NCBI GenBank assembly: GCA_028023455.1
Contig: JAQFVV010013060.1
Location: 1-64,000 of the forward strand
Reading direction: 5' to 3'
Origin: Epiperipatus broadwayi
Taxonomy: Eukaryota; Onychophora; Udeonychophora; Euonychophora; Peripatidae
Length of the DNA stretch: 64,000 nucleotides
Shown: positions 37,178 through 49,060 of the stretch, one piece after another
Numbering within the stretch: position 1 is the first letter of the stretch
How the letters are laid out: each line of letters opens with the position of its first letter
Notes under the pieces: generated by a model
What the model was told of the DNA's origin: nothing
Seen by the model: only the letters and a program-made list of their open reading frames with translations
Database searches by the model: none
Position numbers and translations under genes: made by a program

Positions 37178-40100
37178 ATGGCTTCTGCTTTAAGGATAAT
37201 ATGTGGTGGCCAAGAATATGAAATATTGGCTTCTGATGAGCTTCAGCAGAGATTAAAAGAAGGTAATTTAAATTAACGTTTGTACGTTTTTGTTGTGCGT
37301 GTTTAGACCAATCCGTTTTTCCATTAAACCCACATTATTGCTGTAAAGAGAGATGATAATTGATATTTATGAATGAAAAAATGTACAAATATTTGCAAAA
37401 TGTGTATCAAATGTTTGTTTTATACATAAAATCTACTTATACAGAATGACATGTTTATATGGATATGTATTTCATTTTTAAACAGTTTTTTTTTATTAGT
37501 TTTCGTCATCACATAAATATGCATATTTTTTTAAAATTAGTTAAACTATGAAATATAAACCTTAAGAGAGAGAAAACATTTAATTTATTTGTTGTTTTTT
37601 TAAAAAAAAATTCTAATCATGTTAAAAATATCTTAGGTAAGGCCATATACATTTAATTAAATCAACGATATAATATGTTTATATAACAGCAATAATAATC
37701 ATACACAAAAAAACTCGTTTCGGCAAATATTAATTTTTGCCCTTATCAATGTGCTTTAACTAATTTATAATTACGATGCGATGTGGTTTTTCCTTTCTTG
37801 AAGTCAGGAATCTCTCGGCCACTATCCCCAGAGAGACCTGTTAGACACCTTCCCTTTCCATTCACCACCCTAAGTTTTTCCCATATTCTTCTCTATCATG
37901 CTTCATTCCATGTGTCCAACATTATCTTTGTCCACTCTATGGCCTTTATATGTAAATCCTTCTTATCTTTTTTCAAACCCAGCATTAAAACCAACAACTC
38001 ACTTTCTGTTTAATCTCTTTGTTTACATTTATTCTCCCACAACTTCATTATTTATATACTTTCTGCTTGTAGGCATTTATATTTAATTAGCATATACTTA
38101 ATATTTTCTATGCCTTCCTTACATAACTTGCAGACTAAATCACCCATATTTTTCCATTTATGTTTATATTTGTTTGTTTTTAAAGATTCTGTTTGAGCAT
38201 TAAATAGTCAACTACTTTCCTTGCTATTATCATAAATTAACTTGCACTCAATATTCTATTTACTTCTGTATGTATTTAAAATCTTTTTACTCTCCATACT
38301 AGTTCTCCTATCCTGTTCCTTGCCACTATAACACTCAACAATTCTATCTCCATCATTCCACATTTTGGATAAATATACTGACAATTAGTCTTTACCCAAA
38401 TCTTCGGCATACTGTACTATCTTTCTCATCCAACTTGATTTCTGTTCTTTACTCATAATTCTATATAGTGGCATTTTCCTTTTTTTTTTTTTATAAAATT
38501 AACTACTATAACCTATTAAAACCATAGAATATTTTTAAGATATGAATATCATTTATGTTTTTTATTACTTTTTACAATGCTTTTTTATAACTCACTATTA
38601 ATGGTTTTGATTGCATAAATGAATACATGAACATATAACTTTACATTTTATATATATATACATATATTCCATCTTATAGTCATTATTTATATATCTTTCT
38701 ATATAATTATTAACTTTTTATATATTATACATTTTAATCTTTTTTACATTCTATATTTATCAATCAATAACATTCAATATGTATAATTTTCTTTAACCTA
38801 TAATATTTTTAAACATATTTTTTATTTATTTTTTAACATATTTTTTTAAACATATTTTTATACCTACCAATGAATAATAATAATGTAAAATATAAATATA
38901 TAATGTTAGAGTTAAATATTAAAAAATTAATAAGAATATAATAAAAAATAAATGAAATAAAAATAATATATATAATTATAGGAAGTATTGATTGAAAAAT
39001 ATAGAATGTAAAAAAGATTAAAATGTATAATATATAAAACAGTAATAATTATATAGAGACATATATAAAGATATATGTGGGTATATAAATAGTGATTATA
39101 AGATAATATATATATAATGTAAAGTTATATGTTCATGTATATTTGTATCTATGTATTTGTATTGTATTTGTTATAGTTCTGAAGAAGATTACTGGGCCAA
39201 TCGAAAACTTCAAAAATGAATTGTAAAAAAGCATTGTAAAAAGCAATAAAGAAAATAAATGATAGTAATATTATATGGATTTGGCAATGCAATAAGAAAG
39301 ATAAGGTTATAATATTTTTAAGACATAAAAAAAAACCCCTGTGTAAATGTATATTACTTAAAACTTTCCATTCATTTATCATTAATCAATTATTAGTCAA
39401 ATTAATTGGTGTTTTATATATAATCATACAATTATTTTTGTTATAATTAATCTATTAAACCACTAACATCACATGATCACCATTCTTTATGCTTACATAT
39501 GCTATAAACTAGTCTGGAGATATGAATGGGTAAGCATTAGATTGGGATTTTATACACAACCTTTGTGCATCCATTGATTATCCTGGCTTGCACTGAATGG
39601 CACGACTGTATGGATAGTTTTGCCTCTGTATAATTAATGTAATGTTTCATATATCTTCTCTTAGTCTTCTCCAGCCTTTGTTGATACTAATATTGTTGTC
39701 ATAGCCATGCTGACTTTAAGTCACTCTGACACCTCATATGTAGGACCTTAATATGTTCATTTAAATATACAGAAGAGAGATTGCAGAATCCAGGCTGAAT
39801 CTAATATTTTAAATACAAGTATATTATATATACTGAACTTTAGATGCAATTAGAAGAAATATGAACACAGATTTCCAGGCTCTCTTCAGCTATCCACTCC
39901 ATTTTATATAACCAATGCAAGAGTTGGAAAGTGGAAAAGATTAAAGCTTGTCCATTAAAGTTTGAAGATTTGCTATCTTAATATAAAGTGAGCACCGATT
40001 GTATGTATGTGTGTGGAGGGGGGGGTGAAGATCTGAAACAAATGATGAGTTCTAGTTCAGAATCAAATGACGAGTTCTAGTTCAGCACTAACTATATATA

Positions 40101-43100
40101 TATTGAGATCATTTATGTTTTTCACATGTATGTGGTCATGTGTACTGGTTATATAAGATGGAATGGATAGCTGAAATGAGCTTGAAGGTCTGTGTTCAAA
40201 TTTCCTCTAATTATTACATAATCATAAACTTTCTGAGCTTTTACAGAACTGAATTTAGATACAATATCATTAGCATTTAGAGTATTACATATATTTTGTA
40301 GTTATCATTGACAAATTTACCAACCAATTGTCATTGTTGAACATAAATAATTTTTTATGATTTTTAACTTTGAAAATGATCTCTCTCCACTAGCTCTACT
40401 AATAGGAATGATATGCTCAAATTTGGGAATGAAACAGTCAAATCATTTTCATGAATATAACTTAGAACATCCAGTGAATTTTTGAATTGAGATAATTCAA
40501 TTGAAAATAAGTTTTTAAAAAGACAGTTCTTCATACAATTTCTCTCCATTTAGGTATTACTACAACTGTCACTTAAAAAGAATTTGTAGATTGAAATATT
40601 CTTTTAATTTTTTTTAAAAATAAGTTTCACCAAGTCTGTTCATAGTTGACAAAAGTAATTCATTACATAAATATTCATCATACAGTCTTTAATGTACCTA
40701 CATTAATATTAATTAACAATCTCTCTTCGAAGAAAATTACACACATACTAAGTCATCAATACTGAAATAATAATAATATATAATTTAAATTCTATTACCT
40801 GTAGAACCTATTTTTTCACTCTAGCTTTTCTTTTGTTCTTGTTTTATATAGTCTATATATAATAAGTAAAAACAAATATACTTTATAATCCAAAGTTCAC
40901 ATAAAGTCTTTAAGAGTTTCAATTATTTTTATCCTAGATTGAAAACTAAAATTGCAGAGAAGTGAGAAGACTAATTCCTGTTAGACCAATAAATGATGAT
41001 GATATTTCATCTTTTGAATCAATCTATTACTGTGGTATACTTTAAGTAATTCACAATGTTTTTTTTCATTTTTACAAATGTGAAGACGATAATTAATAAT
41101 TTTCTAAGAAATGAAATTCACTAGTTTTAGTCATTTCTTACTTAATTGTTTATAGAGTAATTCAATTAATTTTAAAACTATTTCAGATTTTAAATAACTC
41201 TACCTAATTATTTTACAATGGTATTATTTTATATTTAAATATCTCGGAGGAAACATAAACATTCATACACACATTGACACATTTAATTATTACATTAAAA
41301 GTTTGTCACTATTTAGCTTTAAATATTGCTTTAACTGATTCTATTTTAACTAATTTATCCACATATATACAATATTATGCATTTTATTAGTATATTGAGT
41401 TTTTTTTTATGTATGTGTTTTTAAAATTAAACCAAAATTGCTACAAGAAAACGCTATAAAAATACGGGCAGACATTTTGGATTGTTTTTTGTTTTAAATT
41501 TTGTTTAATACGGTAAATTTAAGATATTTTTATAATAAGTCAATAAAACTTTTTGAAGTTATGTTTATTATTATTATTTTACAAATACCAAATAACTACC
41601 ATAATATATTTATAAATGTCATGGATATTAGTAGTAAAACAGATTTCTATTTTTGCATCACGTAGTGTTGTGTTTGGTTAGGCTTACAGATTCGGTTCCA
41701 AACCAACAGATGCAAAAAGAAACAACTACTCAGCAATTAATATGTACAATTTATTAGTGCTAAAAAATATACACACTTGTTAGTTAAACAATAATATACA
41801 TATATTGTTTATACACGTTAATGCTGAGATAGTCATGCCGAGTAATAGAACTCGCTTCCAGCTAATGATTAGCTTGCCTCATGATCTCTGGTAAGACTCT
41901 TCCAGCTATGTATTTAGCTTGCCTCGAGTTGAGTGTGGACATAGCAGTTTCCAGTCCATAGGTGGACTTGCCTCACTGCATAGATGTCACGATAATGAGG
42001 AGATACTATGTTTGCTAATGGCAGAGGGTTTAATGGAGAGCACATTCAGTCATCCAGGTTGACAGAAGTAATTGCTCTCTGCCCTGCCTCCAAAAGGCTG
42101 ACTATTTAATGGCAGATCACCTACCTTACTGAAAACATGCGGATTTGGTGCACGAATCCCAGTGAAGGATTTAATCCCATTGGATAGCAACTGGGTGCTA
42201 GCCAATCAGATAAGGAATCTGGAATAGTCCACTTCTGAAGGCAGTGTCAAATCTGACCCATAGCAACGTGATTTGAAATACATGTGTAAATCCATGATAA
42301 GAAGACATAACTGAGAGTATCATAAGAAAAAAACAAACTGTAGAAAATTATAATTGACAAATCATATTTCAAGAAGTGATTTTTTATTTTAATATGTTAT
42401 ATTTTCTTATTTTATAGAAATAATAAATCAAGTCAGAATAATTAATATTCATAACAAAACAAAAATAAATATATTCTTATTTTTGCACCGTTTCCATGCC
42501 CCTCTTGTATTGGCACGCTCATGTCATGCTTACTGCCTTCCTTCAGCCTATTAAAGGATTTACATTTTTGACATAATCTATTTTATGTCTGTATTTTAAA
42601 TAATGAATATTTAAGGCAGACCTATCATCTCTTATATTAGTAGCATTATGTTCTTTTACTCTTTCAGTTAATTGTTTCTCTGTATGTCCATAATAAACCA
42701 TGCTGCAACTTCCATAAGTAATTTTATATACAATTCCCTTTTTATATTTCATATCATCTCTTATTTTATAATTACCTATTGATTTGTCAAGATTTTTACT
42801 ATTTGACTATCCTATGTTAATGTTTTTATCTATATTATTTTTATTTTTTAGTAATATGTGATAAATTTTAGGGAAGTATGAAAGTTTTATCCATTTTTTA
42901 TTATTCTTAGATCTGTTATTATTATTTATAATACAATTATTATTAATATTTGAATTAAAATTATTATAATTAAAAATATATTTTCAATACTCTTAGGGTT
43001 ATATCCATAATTAATATATAATTCAATAAATTGTTCCTTTTGTAAAGTAGCTATACTTCTGTGTTATATTTATCATTTTTATGTTTAAAATTTTTAATAA

Positions 43101-46100
43101 CTGCCATTTTTTGTATCCATGCTTGTTGTGAATCTATAGAAATTATCTTTCTTAATTAGATGTTTTAATATAATTTTGTTATGATATTCTATCTTAATCT
43201 CAATGCTTTATTTTAACATCAAATTCCATTTTTGTAAATTTTATATTGTATATATTATTATTAAATTCTTTATAAATATTATTTATAGCTCTTTTGTTAC
43301 CAATTATTAAATATCATCAACATATCTAAAATAATATGCTATTTCTTGATTTATTATTCTTTTTTTAATTAGTTTCATTTCCAATTCATTAAGAAATATT
43401 GATGACCTTAACCCACTAATTGCACAACCCATTACCCACCCTTTATGTATATTCCAATATTCATTATTGTATTTGAAATATAAGCTATTATGTATTAATC
43501 TTTCAATTTTTGATGAAGGCTATATATATATGCTGCACAGTAATTGTTTATTACAGTTCTTTTTTTTAAGTTATTAAGAAACATTATCAATTTTATTCAT
43601 TTGGTCAAATGGTTTTCTCCTTGTCCTAAAATTTCAGAAATTTTTAGTTCTAACCAACCACTCTTATATTGTCTTAATAGTAACTAATATTTATTAAAAC
43701 TAATCAATTATTTGTGGTGAAAAAGGAGTACAACAAGTAAGAAAAAAAGATCATGTATTGCCTTCCAAAAACATAAACAGCTTTACAAACATTACAAATA
43801 GTACTTTTACAAACATCTATTTATTATTTTATTTAACAAATTAAAAAAAAAAAAAATCTTTTTCTTTTCAAAAACTTTATTTTCTTATGTCAATACTGAA
43901 CATATATATTTATATAATACAAATTCCAACGTTTCAACTGATTTATCTTCTTACAGTCATTTTCAAGGATCTGCAACAACAACACGAAATACATATTTAT
44001 AAATAAAAACCTCAATTACAGAAATACTTTCATTTTTTATTATCATAAACAGTAACAAACATATTATTCATACATAATTATATATTACTTACATCTCTCG
44101 CCTACTACTATTTATTATTACACTTCCTTATACATTATTTAATCATAAATCTTAAAATCATCCAAGAAACTTTTTATACAAATTTAAAACCAACCCCCAA
44201 TTTCAAATGACTTCCCCCATTTTAAAATGAAGTAATAATAAATAGTAGTGGGAGAGAGATGTAAGTAATATATAATTATGTATAATTAATATGTTTGTTA
44301 CTGTTTATGTTAATATAAAATGAAAGTATTTATGTAATTGAGGTTTTTATTTATAAATATGTATTTTTTGTTGTTGTTGCAGATCCTTGAAAATGACTAA
44401 GAAGATAAAACAGTTGAAACGTTGGAGTTTGTATTATATATATGTTCAGTATTGATATAAGAAAATAAAGTTTTTGAAAAGAAAAATAATTTTTTTTTTT
44501 TATTTGTTGATATTATTGGAGAACATATATATTTTAAAAGAAAAAGTGATTGTACATGTATTGTGTTATATAATATTTATTTAATATAATATTAAACAAT
44601 GCAGAAATTTTTTTGAAATATTTCTAATAATTTGCTAATCTCATTACAACTCACATTGTGGAAGTTAAATTTTACAGATACGACAGAGAATAAAGTTTTT
44701 ATAGATAATCAGGTTTTTCATTGTTCCAGTAAGTGGACAAACAATACAAATTCAATTAGAAGTATTATATTATTTCTTAAAGTGGATAAATATTTCTATC
44801 CATCTTTTACCAACATCAATTTTTTTTATCCATTTTTTAAGTTTTTCCGTAGTTAATTTTTTCAAACAAAAAATTATCATTAATAACAATCCATCTTTTA
44901 GTTCTCACAAATTCAACTGCTTTAATAACATCTTTCCATTCAACTGTACTTTTTAAAGAATTTACTGCAAAGTGTTTATTTCAGTTAAACAGATTTAATA
45001 CCATTTTAATATTTTGCTAAGCATAAATACACTACATAGAATATGCATTTAAACAACTCAACTCTTTTAACTCCAGGCTAAAAGTTCATGTCCAAGCCAG
45101 CGCTAGTTTAATGATATACCAATGTGATCAATACAAAATGAGAATGTTAGCATAAAACAATCATGCTGACAGGAATTTACGTCTGTAGCAGGATATCATT
45201 AGAGAAATAATGATCCTCATCTAGTACAGGAACGTGTATCCATCTGGTGAGGTAATCATTTGAAATATATGTAAAAGAAATGTTCTATAAATGGGGGATA
45301 GCAGTCTTTGCCAGCTTACTGTCCAACCAGAGCATAAGGAAATCAATGGCATAGGAAATATATCTACGACCATTTGCAACTAAATGGCTACCATTTTTGG
45401 CCATGCACTCAGATGGATAATATACCCTGTATGCTAATGCAAACAGTATTATACATAAAAATATTTCAGAGTAATTTAAGAGTTATTTAGTCAGACGAGA
45501 TTTCTTTTAAGAGTTAAGTGATGTTTAAAATTAATACTTGAAAAAGTTTGTATTTTAGTTTAAAAGTTCAAATCTCATTTGAAAAAAAAAAGTTCGTACT
45601 TTCCATGGCGTTGGATGCTTCACACCACTTAATTCAAAGTTTCTTCCATCCCATATTAATATTGTCCCAGGTGGAGATATATCTGTGGCTGACCATTTTC
45701 CGGGAACCATCACTCTGGAGTCCGTCTCAGTTGGTGCAAATTCAGGAAATGAAAATTTATTGCATGACCCCTACATTTTGGAGATCCGCAATACATGTAT
45801 AAAATATGTTTAAATAAACATATAATCAGCAAGAGCAATCCAAACTTGCAAAAGTTTTCTTCTTTTTATATCATTGCGAATTGCTTATCATTGAATTCCA
45901 GGATCGATCTTATCTGGTTGGCACTGTTATTATTGGCAGTAATGATTTTTCTCTATGGAGCATGTGTTCATTTGCATCGTTATTGGCCAGGTTGCTTTAG
46001 AGCGTGAATAGCAAATTTTATTACTAGTAATTTTTAATTGATCTCTTATCTGACTTATAATTGGTTAAATATCCCCAAGGGTCTGTTTGCTAAAATAGAA

Positions 46101-47561
46101 AATCATTTCCATTCTACTAAAATTAAAAATAATTTTTAGCAGAAAATAATTAACAGCTTTTATTATTTTCTTTTACATTCCTTCAAAATAATCTTATATC
46201 TTTAGATTACTTAATTAGTTTACCATCTGTGCACCTTATATATATTGATTTAAATAAAAATTTTATTAATTTTTTATATTTCTATTTGAGGGCAATTTTA
46301 TTTATTGATCTTTTCCCTTTTTATTTGAAAGTGATGTAACAGCATATAGGTATACCGTTACAATGTTTTTACATGTTATGGTTCAAAGATTTGAAAGCCT
46401 GCTCTAAATAATTTAACATTCTAATATATATCCTGTTATATGTTATGGTTCAGAGATTTGGAATCCTATTATGAAGAATGAATTATGCCGAGTTAAAAAT
46501 CTATTATATGTAAAGGTTCAAAGACAAAATGCAACTATAAGCAATTTAAAAATAGAGTTCTAAAGAAAAAAAATTAATTGTGAAAGATAGATTGTAAACA
46601 GGCATTGGACAAGTACAATAACACCTGTATAAGAGTCTCTAATTGATATTATAAGACTCAGAGGTATAGTAGAATCTATGAAGATATCTAATTGTTAAAA
46701 GAGAGGATCAAAATTAAGTGGGTAGGTGGACGAACACCAGCAAGGATTTCAGTAATATATAAATAGGAAAATTGAAATAAAAACCAGAAGCAAATGTAGG
46801 AAAAGCGCATTTTCAGCCATGAACTTTTGAGATTAACAATGCTAAAGAATAACAATTTACTATTTGAACTGAATAATTTAAGTTTTTTAGAAATATATAT
46901 CAGTAGATAAAATTGGAAAAAAAGTTAGAAAGTATACTTCTAACATCTAAAACTATCATGTATTATTAGAATAATTATTTCAAACTAGGTTTTCATTGTA
47001 ACATATTAGAAGATTTCAAGAATGTTAAATACTGAATTAGGAATAGTAATTCACATTAATCATTATTCCAGAGTCATCTGTTATAAACTTGAGCTATTGA
47101 TAAATACTTGTGAATGGTTACAGTTATTACAAAATAAATAGTGAAAAAAAGTTTAATTTGTATTTTAAATTAAAAATGATATTGAATGGGAATTTTATTT
47201 ACATAAACACATATATGTATGAAACGAGTATAGAGTATATTTATTGAACAAATAAAATAAAATTGATTGATAGTCTCTATTCCTAATCAAATTTTAGTAA
47301 ACCAGCTAATCAATCTATTTGTAATTTACATTGGCTTAATTAAATTTGATTAGGAGTAATAGTTAATTTATATTGAGGTCCATTTAGAATTATGCACATA
47401 TGGTTTATATTATATATGTTTTTAAATTATAGATAAGGATTATCTTTCTACTGTTCTAAATCAATGGAGGACAGACTTGGGTCAGATGGCTAGACCAGAA
47501 ATTGAAACATTTGATGTGAAACCTGATGTAGAAATCCTAAATCAAATCACCACATCAAAAG
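37178..47561 (+). CDS. Spliced small-protein gene, exons 1 and 2
   Basis: Coding exon 1 is 37178-37262 (ATG plus 28 codons and one base). It begins MASALRIICGG and ends at a GTAATT donor. Exon 2 is 47433-47561, after a TTATAG acceptor and before a GTAAGA donor. Both introns are in phase 1, so the reading frame runs across the splice for 71 codons without a stop. The protein is acidic, mainly helical in composition, with no signal peptide or membrane segment. The 10.2 kb intron between the exons holds LINE-B, Penelope-like and fold-back repeats. I do not recognise the family. The LRI-x-C start and a K-D block 20 residues later resemble the small KEOPS subunit GON7 weakly; this is only a guess. 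The last exon is uncertain (see 58451). Confidence 0.6.
37714..37749 (-). ncRNA. Hammerhead-like motif of a Penelope-type terminal repeat
   Basis: Minus-strand order: TTGATAA (core with two changes from CTGATGA), GGCAAA paired with TTTGCC as a perfect six-base stem II, then GAAACGAG. The flanking CACA can pair with TGTG to the other side. The core changes suggest it is no longer active. It lies just downstream of the LINE-B copy that ends near 37770. Confidence 0.35.
37770..38485 (-). pseudogene. LINE-B copy, 3' half, minus strand
   Basis: Reverse complement matches LINE-B of 25060-25765: GTTGAGTGTTATAGTGGCAA, then AATATGGGTGATTTAGTCTG (the zinc knuckle region), and an AAACTTAGGGTGG and ATTCCTGACTTC end. 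It is 5'-truncated and frameshifted. It lies in the first intron of the plus-strand gene, antisense to it. Confidence 0.8.
38560..39310. repeat. Fold-back of Penelope-type terminal repeats
   Basis: Left arm (38560-38775) and right arm (38980-39300) are inverted copies, matching in blocks such as ACATTCTATATTTATCAATC against GATTGAAAAATATAGAATGT. They also share TTTACAATGC against GCATTGTAAA. The right arm has about 50 extra bases that include TTCTGAAGAAGATTACTGGG and AATCGAAAACTTC. The same GCATTGTAAAAA end recurs at 57040, showing a family. Confidence 0.75.
39179..39212 (+). ncRNA. Hammerhead-like motif in the 38.6-39.3 kb fold-back
   Basis: CTGAAGA (39179-39185) matches the CTGANGA core exactly. 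GATT (39187-39190) pairs with AATC (39199-39202) as stem II, one base off the core, and GAAA (39203-39206) follows. GTT before the core could pair with AAC after it. There is no clear stem III or GTC. Confidence 0.35.
39455..39632 (+). repeat. Fold-back family copy 7, leader joined to right arm
   Basis: The leader ACATCACATGATCACCAT is followed by only the right arm, from CTATAAACTAGTCTGGAGAT to ACTGTATGGATAGTTTTGCC. The left arm is deleted and the GAAAC block reads TAAAC. Confidence 0.75.
39633..41655. other. Intron-1 DNA without recognised features
   Basis: Nothing protein-like was found on either strand. A short direct duplication (GAGTTCTAGTTCAG) occurs near 40047 and 40072. A run of G lies near 40017. 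Confidence 0.35.
41660..42250 (-). other. G+C-richer block, possible solo LTR
   Basis: Clearly richer in G+C than its surroundings, with sharp borders. On the minus strand it has a CAAT-type ATTGGCTAGC motif near 42210 and an AATAAA hexamer near 41753. That order (upstream element, then polyadenylation signal) fits a solo LTR. I could not fix the TG/CA ends or a target duplication. Confidence 0.3.
42543..43750 (-). pseudogene. Penelope-like element ORF: reverse transcriptase and GIY-YIG nuclease
   Basis: Minus-strand reading gives LIHNSLYFKYNNEYW, then WVMGCAISGLRSSIFLNELE, then AYYFRYVDDI at about 43330-43305, the RYVDD catalytic box of Penelope-like reverse transcriptases. Downstream, a 69-codon frame at 42752-42543 reads GIVYKITYGSCSMVYYGHTE and ERVKEH, the GIY-YIG endonuclease typical of these elements. 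SALNIHYLKYRHKIDY follows, like their C-terminus. A stop lies right after the VDD box and the stretch between the domains is frameshifted. The element lies in intron 1 of the plus-strand gene, antisense. Confidence 0.85.
43928..43970 (-). ncRNA. Hammerhead-like motif in Penelope terminal repeat, left arm
   Basis: Minus-strand order: GATC, CTTGAAAA (core with changes), TGACTG pairing with CAGTT as stem II, then GAAACGTT. ACGT is self-complementary and gives a two-base-pair stem III with no loop, as in minimal or dimeric Penelope hammerheads. TCC before the core can pair with GGA after it. The core is not intact. Confidence 0.35.
44384..44425 (+). ncRNA. Hammerhead-like motif in Penelope terminal repeat, right arm
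   Basis: The inverted partner of the motif at 43928-43970. Here stem II is reduced (ACT/AGT) by a deletion of TG, while GAAACGTTGGA is kept. Confidence 0.3.
45060..46007 (+). other. Possible gene or gene fossil with a membrane segment
   Basis: Three plus-strand stretches look coding. Near 45075 a frame has SASLMIYQCDQYKMRM. From about 45583 to 45795 one frame runs through HINIVPGGDISVADHFPGTI and LLHDPYILEIRNT, ending beside a possible GTATAA donor. From 45878 to 46007 a frame holds LIWLALLLLAVMIFLYGA, a good membrane helix, followed by a short Cys- and aromatic-rich tail and a stop. The middle frame has balanced amino-acid composition unlike the local background. I could not join the pieces by splicing. 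It may be an uncharacterised type-I membrane protein gene nested in the intron, or a dead transposon ORF. Confidence 0.3.
46015..47432. other. Intron-1 DNA with a short repeated motif
   Basis: ATGTTATGGTTCAAAGATTT near 46374, ATGTTATGGTTCAGAGATTT near 46441 and a degraded form near 46505 are direct repeats about 65 bases apart. Nothing else was recognised. Confidence 0.4.
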
Positions 47562-48079
47562 GTAAGATTTTATGTTTTCTTTTTTTTTTTTAATAATTAA
47601 CATATTTTTTTTTATAAAGAATATAAATTGTATTTTCTTATAGGAAGAGAATATTTAAATTTGAATAATTTTTAAGAGACAAAATACTTAATTTCAAAAT
47701 TTTTACTTATACTATTTGAGGTTATTTAGCTCTATGTAGTCAAAAAAATATCCCATGGGTAAAGTGGTATAATGGTATAATAATAAGGTAATTTACCCTA
47801 TTGATTATCAATATACAGGGTGATCATTTTCTTCATTCTCATTCATTACAATTGGGTAGTAAGGCCAAATAGATCTTCCATGTCTGGTTTTTGACTAATT
47901 AGTTAGCATTCATGTAAAAGAAACTTCTCGGAATTATTTACTTATGATGTTTAATTTACTTTTTTTCTGAAAATAAGAGACAGCACATTATATATTCTCT
48001 TGGTTCTGACTAATCTTTTTGTTTCAATTTATAATTATCTTAGAAACCGAATGTTAGTAAAGGGTTTAAGGGACATTAA

Positions 48080-48720
48080 TTTCCAGTGACTCTATATCTC
48101 TCAATGAGTACTTAAAATATTATTGTAAAAACTCTTAATCATTCTTAGCAACCCAAAATCTATTCCTATATTTTCAAGATTTCTCCAATCTACCCATATT
48201 ATAAATCTTTTCACTATCTAAAAATGCAATAAGTAATGGCTATTTTTCTTTATGAGACATTTCAATCAACTGGAATAAAATAAATAAATCATCCCCTATC
48301 CTTCTCTTTGGACAAAATCTATTCCAAATCTCCTATAAAATTTCACTGTTTTCTATCGATGTTTCTAACTACTGTATTGTTTTTGCTGCCATCTAATGTA
48401 CATTATCTAAATCCATGTTTGCACTTTTGTGTGAAGGTCAATTCCAATTAAATGTCTAATTAATTAATAATTTAAGAATGAGTTATTGAGCAAAATTTTA
48501 GTGGAATTTAATGTATAGATTAATAGATTTAACTTTGAGTTTACAGTCCTTGAATCATTCTCATACTTTGTTTATAAAAGTCATCAATCCTTGATCATTC
48601 AGCAACAACAAAAAATCCAGCAGCAAGAGATTCATTGAAATTGATGCTCTATAGAATTTTAGCCAAAAGCAAGGACATTCCATTTATTATATTGGCAATT
48701 ATTGAGCCATGACAGTTTTT
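48080..48720 (-). pseudogene. LINE-C reverse transcriptase fragment
   Basis: Minus strand: NCHGSIIANIINGMSLLLAK near 48700-48640 resembles the NYRGISL...KI motif. After frameshifts comes a DFVQREG...MIYLFYSS block near 48300 and a degraded motif A. The order fits the RT N-terminus of the same LINE type as 49.5-50.7 kb, but it is a separate, more decayed copy. Confidence 0.45.
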
Positions 48721-49060
48721 ATGACAATAAATGTGAAAGATGAAGACTAAAGATAACAGATAAGAAAAGAATATTAATAATTTCTATTAGTTATTCCTTA
48801 GACTAGAGATTATCCAGTAATAAATAGAAACCAGTTCCTACCTTGCGTGAGAGTCGTATAGTAAAAATTATACTACAGAAATATTATTCATTATTAGATA
48901 ATAAAAAGTATTGCCATTGATAAGACATTTGAGAAAACCATGGATAACAATAAAAATAAACAAATGGATACTAAATTATGATAAAACTGAATTCTCATTT
49001 GCAAAAAAAAACAATTGAAATTATCTGATTTTAGTTTTACAGTTGAGTCATTGTATACAT

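Larger units (their letters stand above)
43845..44500. repeat. Inverted pair of Penelope terminal repeats
   Basis: Two arms of about 275 bases (43845-44122 and 44228-44500) are inverted copies around a 105-base spacer. They share TTGAAACGTTGGA, GATCCTTGAAAATGACT, GGTTTTTATTTATAAATA and an AATAAAG polyadenylation signal near the outer end. They sit just upstream of the Penelope-like ORF and are probably its terminal repeats in inverted orientation, a known arrangement in this group. Confidence 0.85.

Noticed and set aside
37783-38086. Two plus-strand frames of 76 and 62 codons
   Set aside because: They are antisense to the LINE-B copy, which aligns with 25060-25765.
48595-48710. Acceptor-like site with 36 open codons in the phase needed by the plus-strand gene
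   Set aside because: The minus strand of the same bases reads as LINE-C reverse transcriptase, so the plus frame is its antisense shadow.
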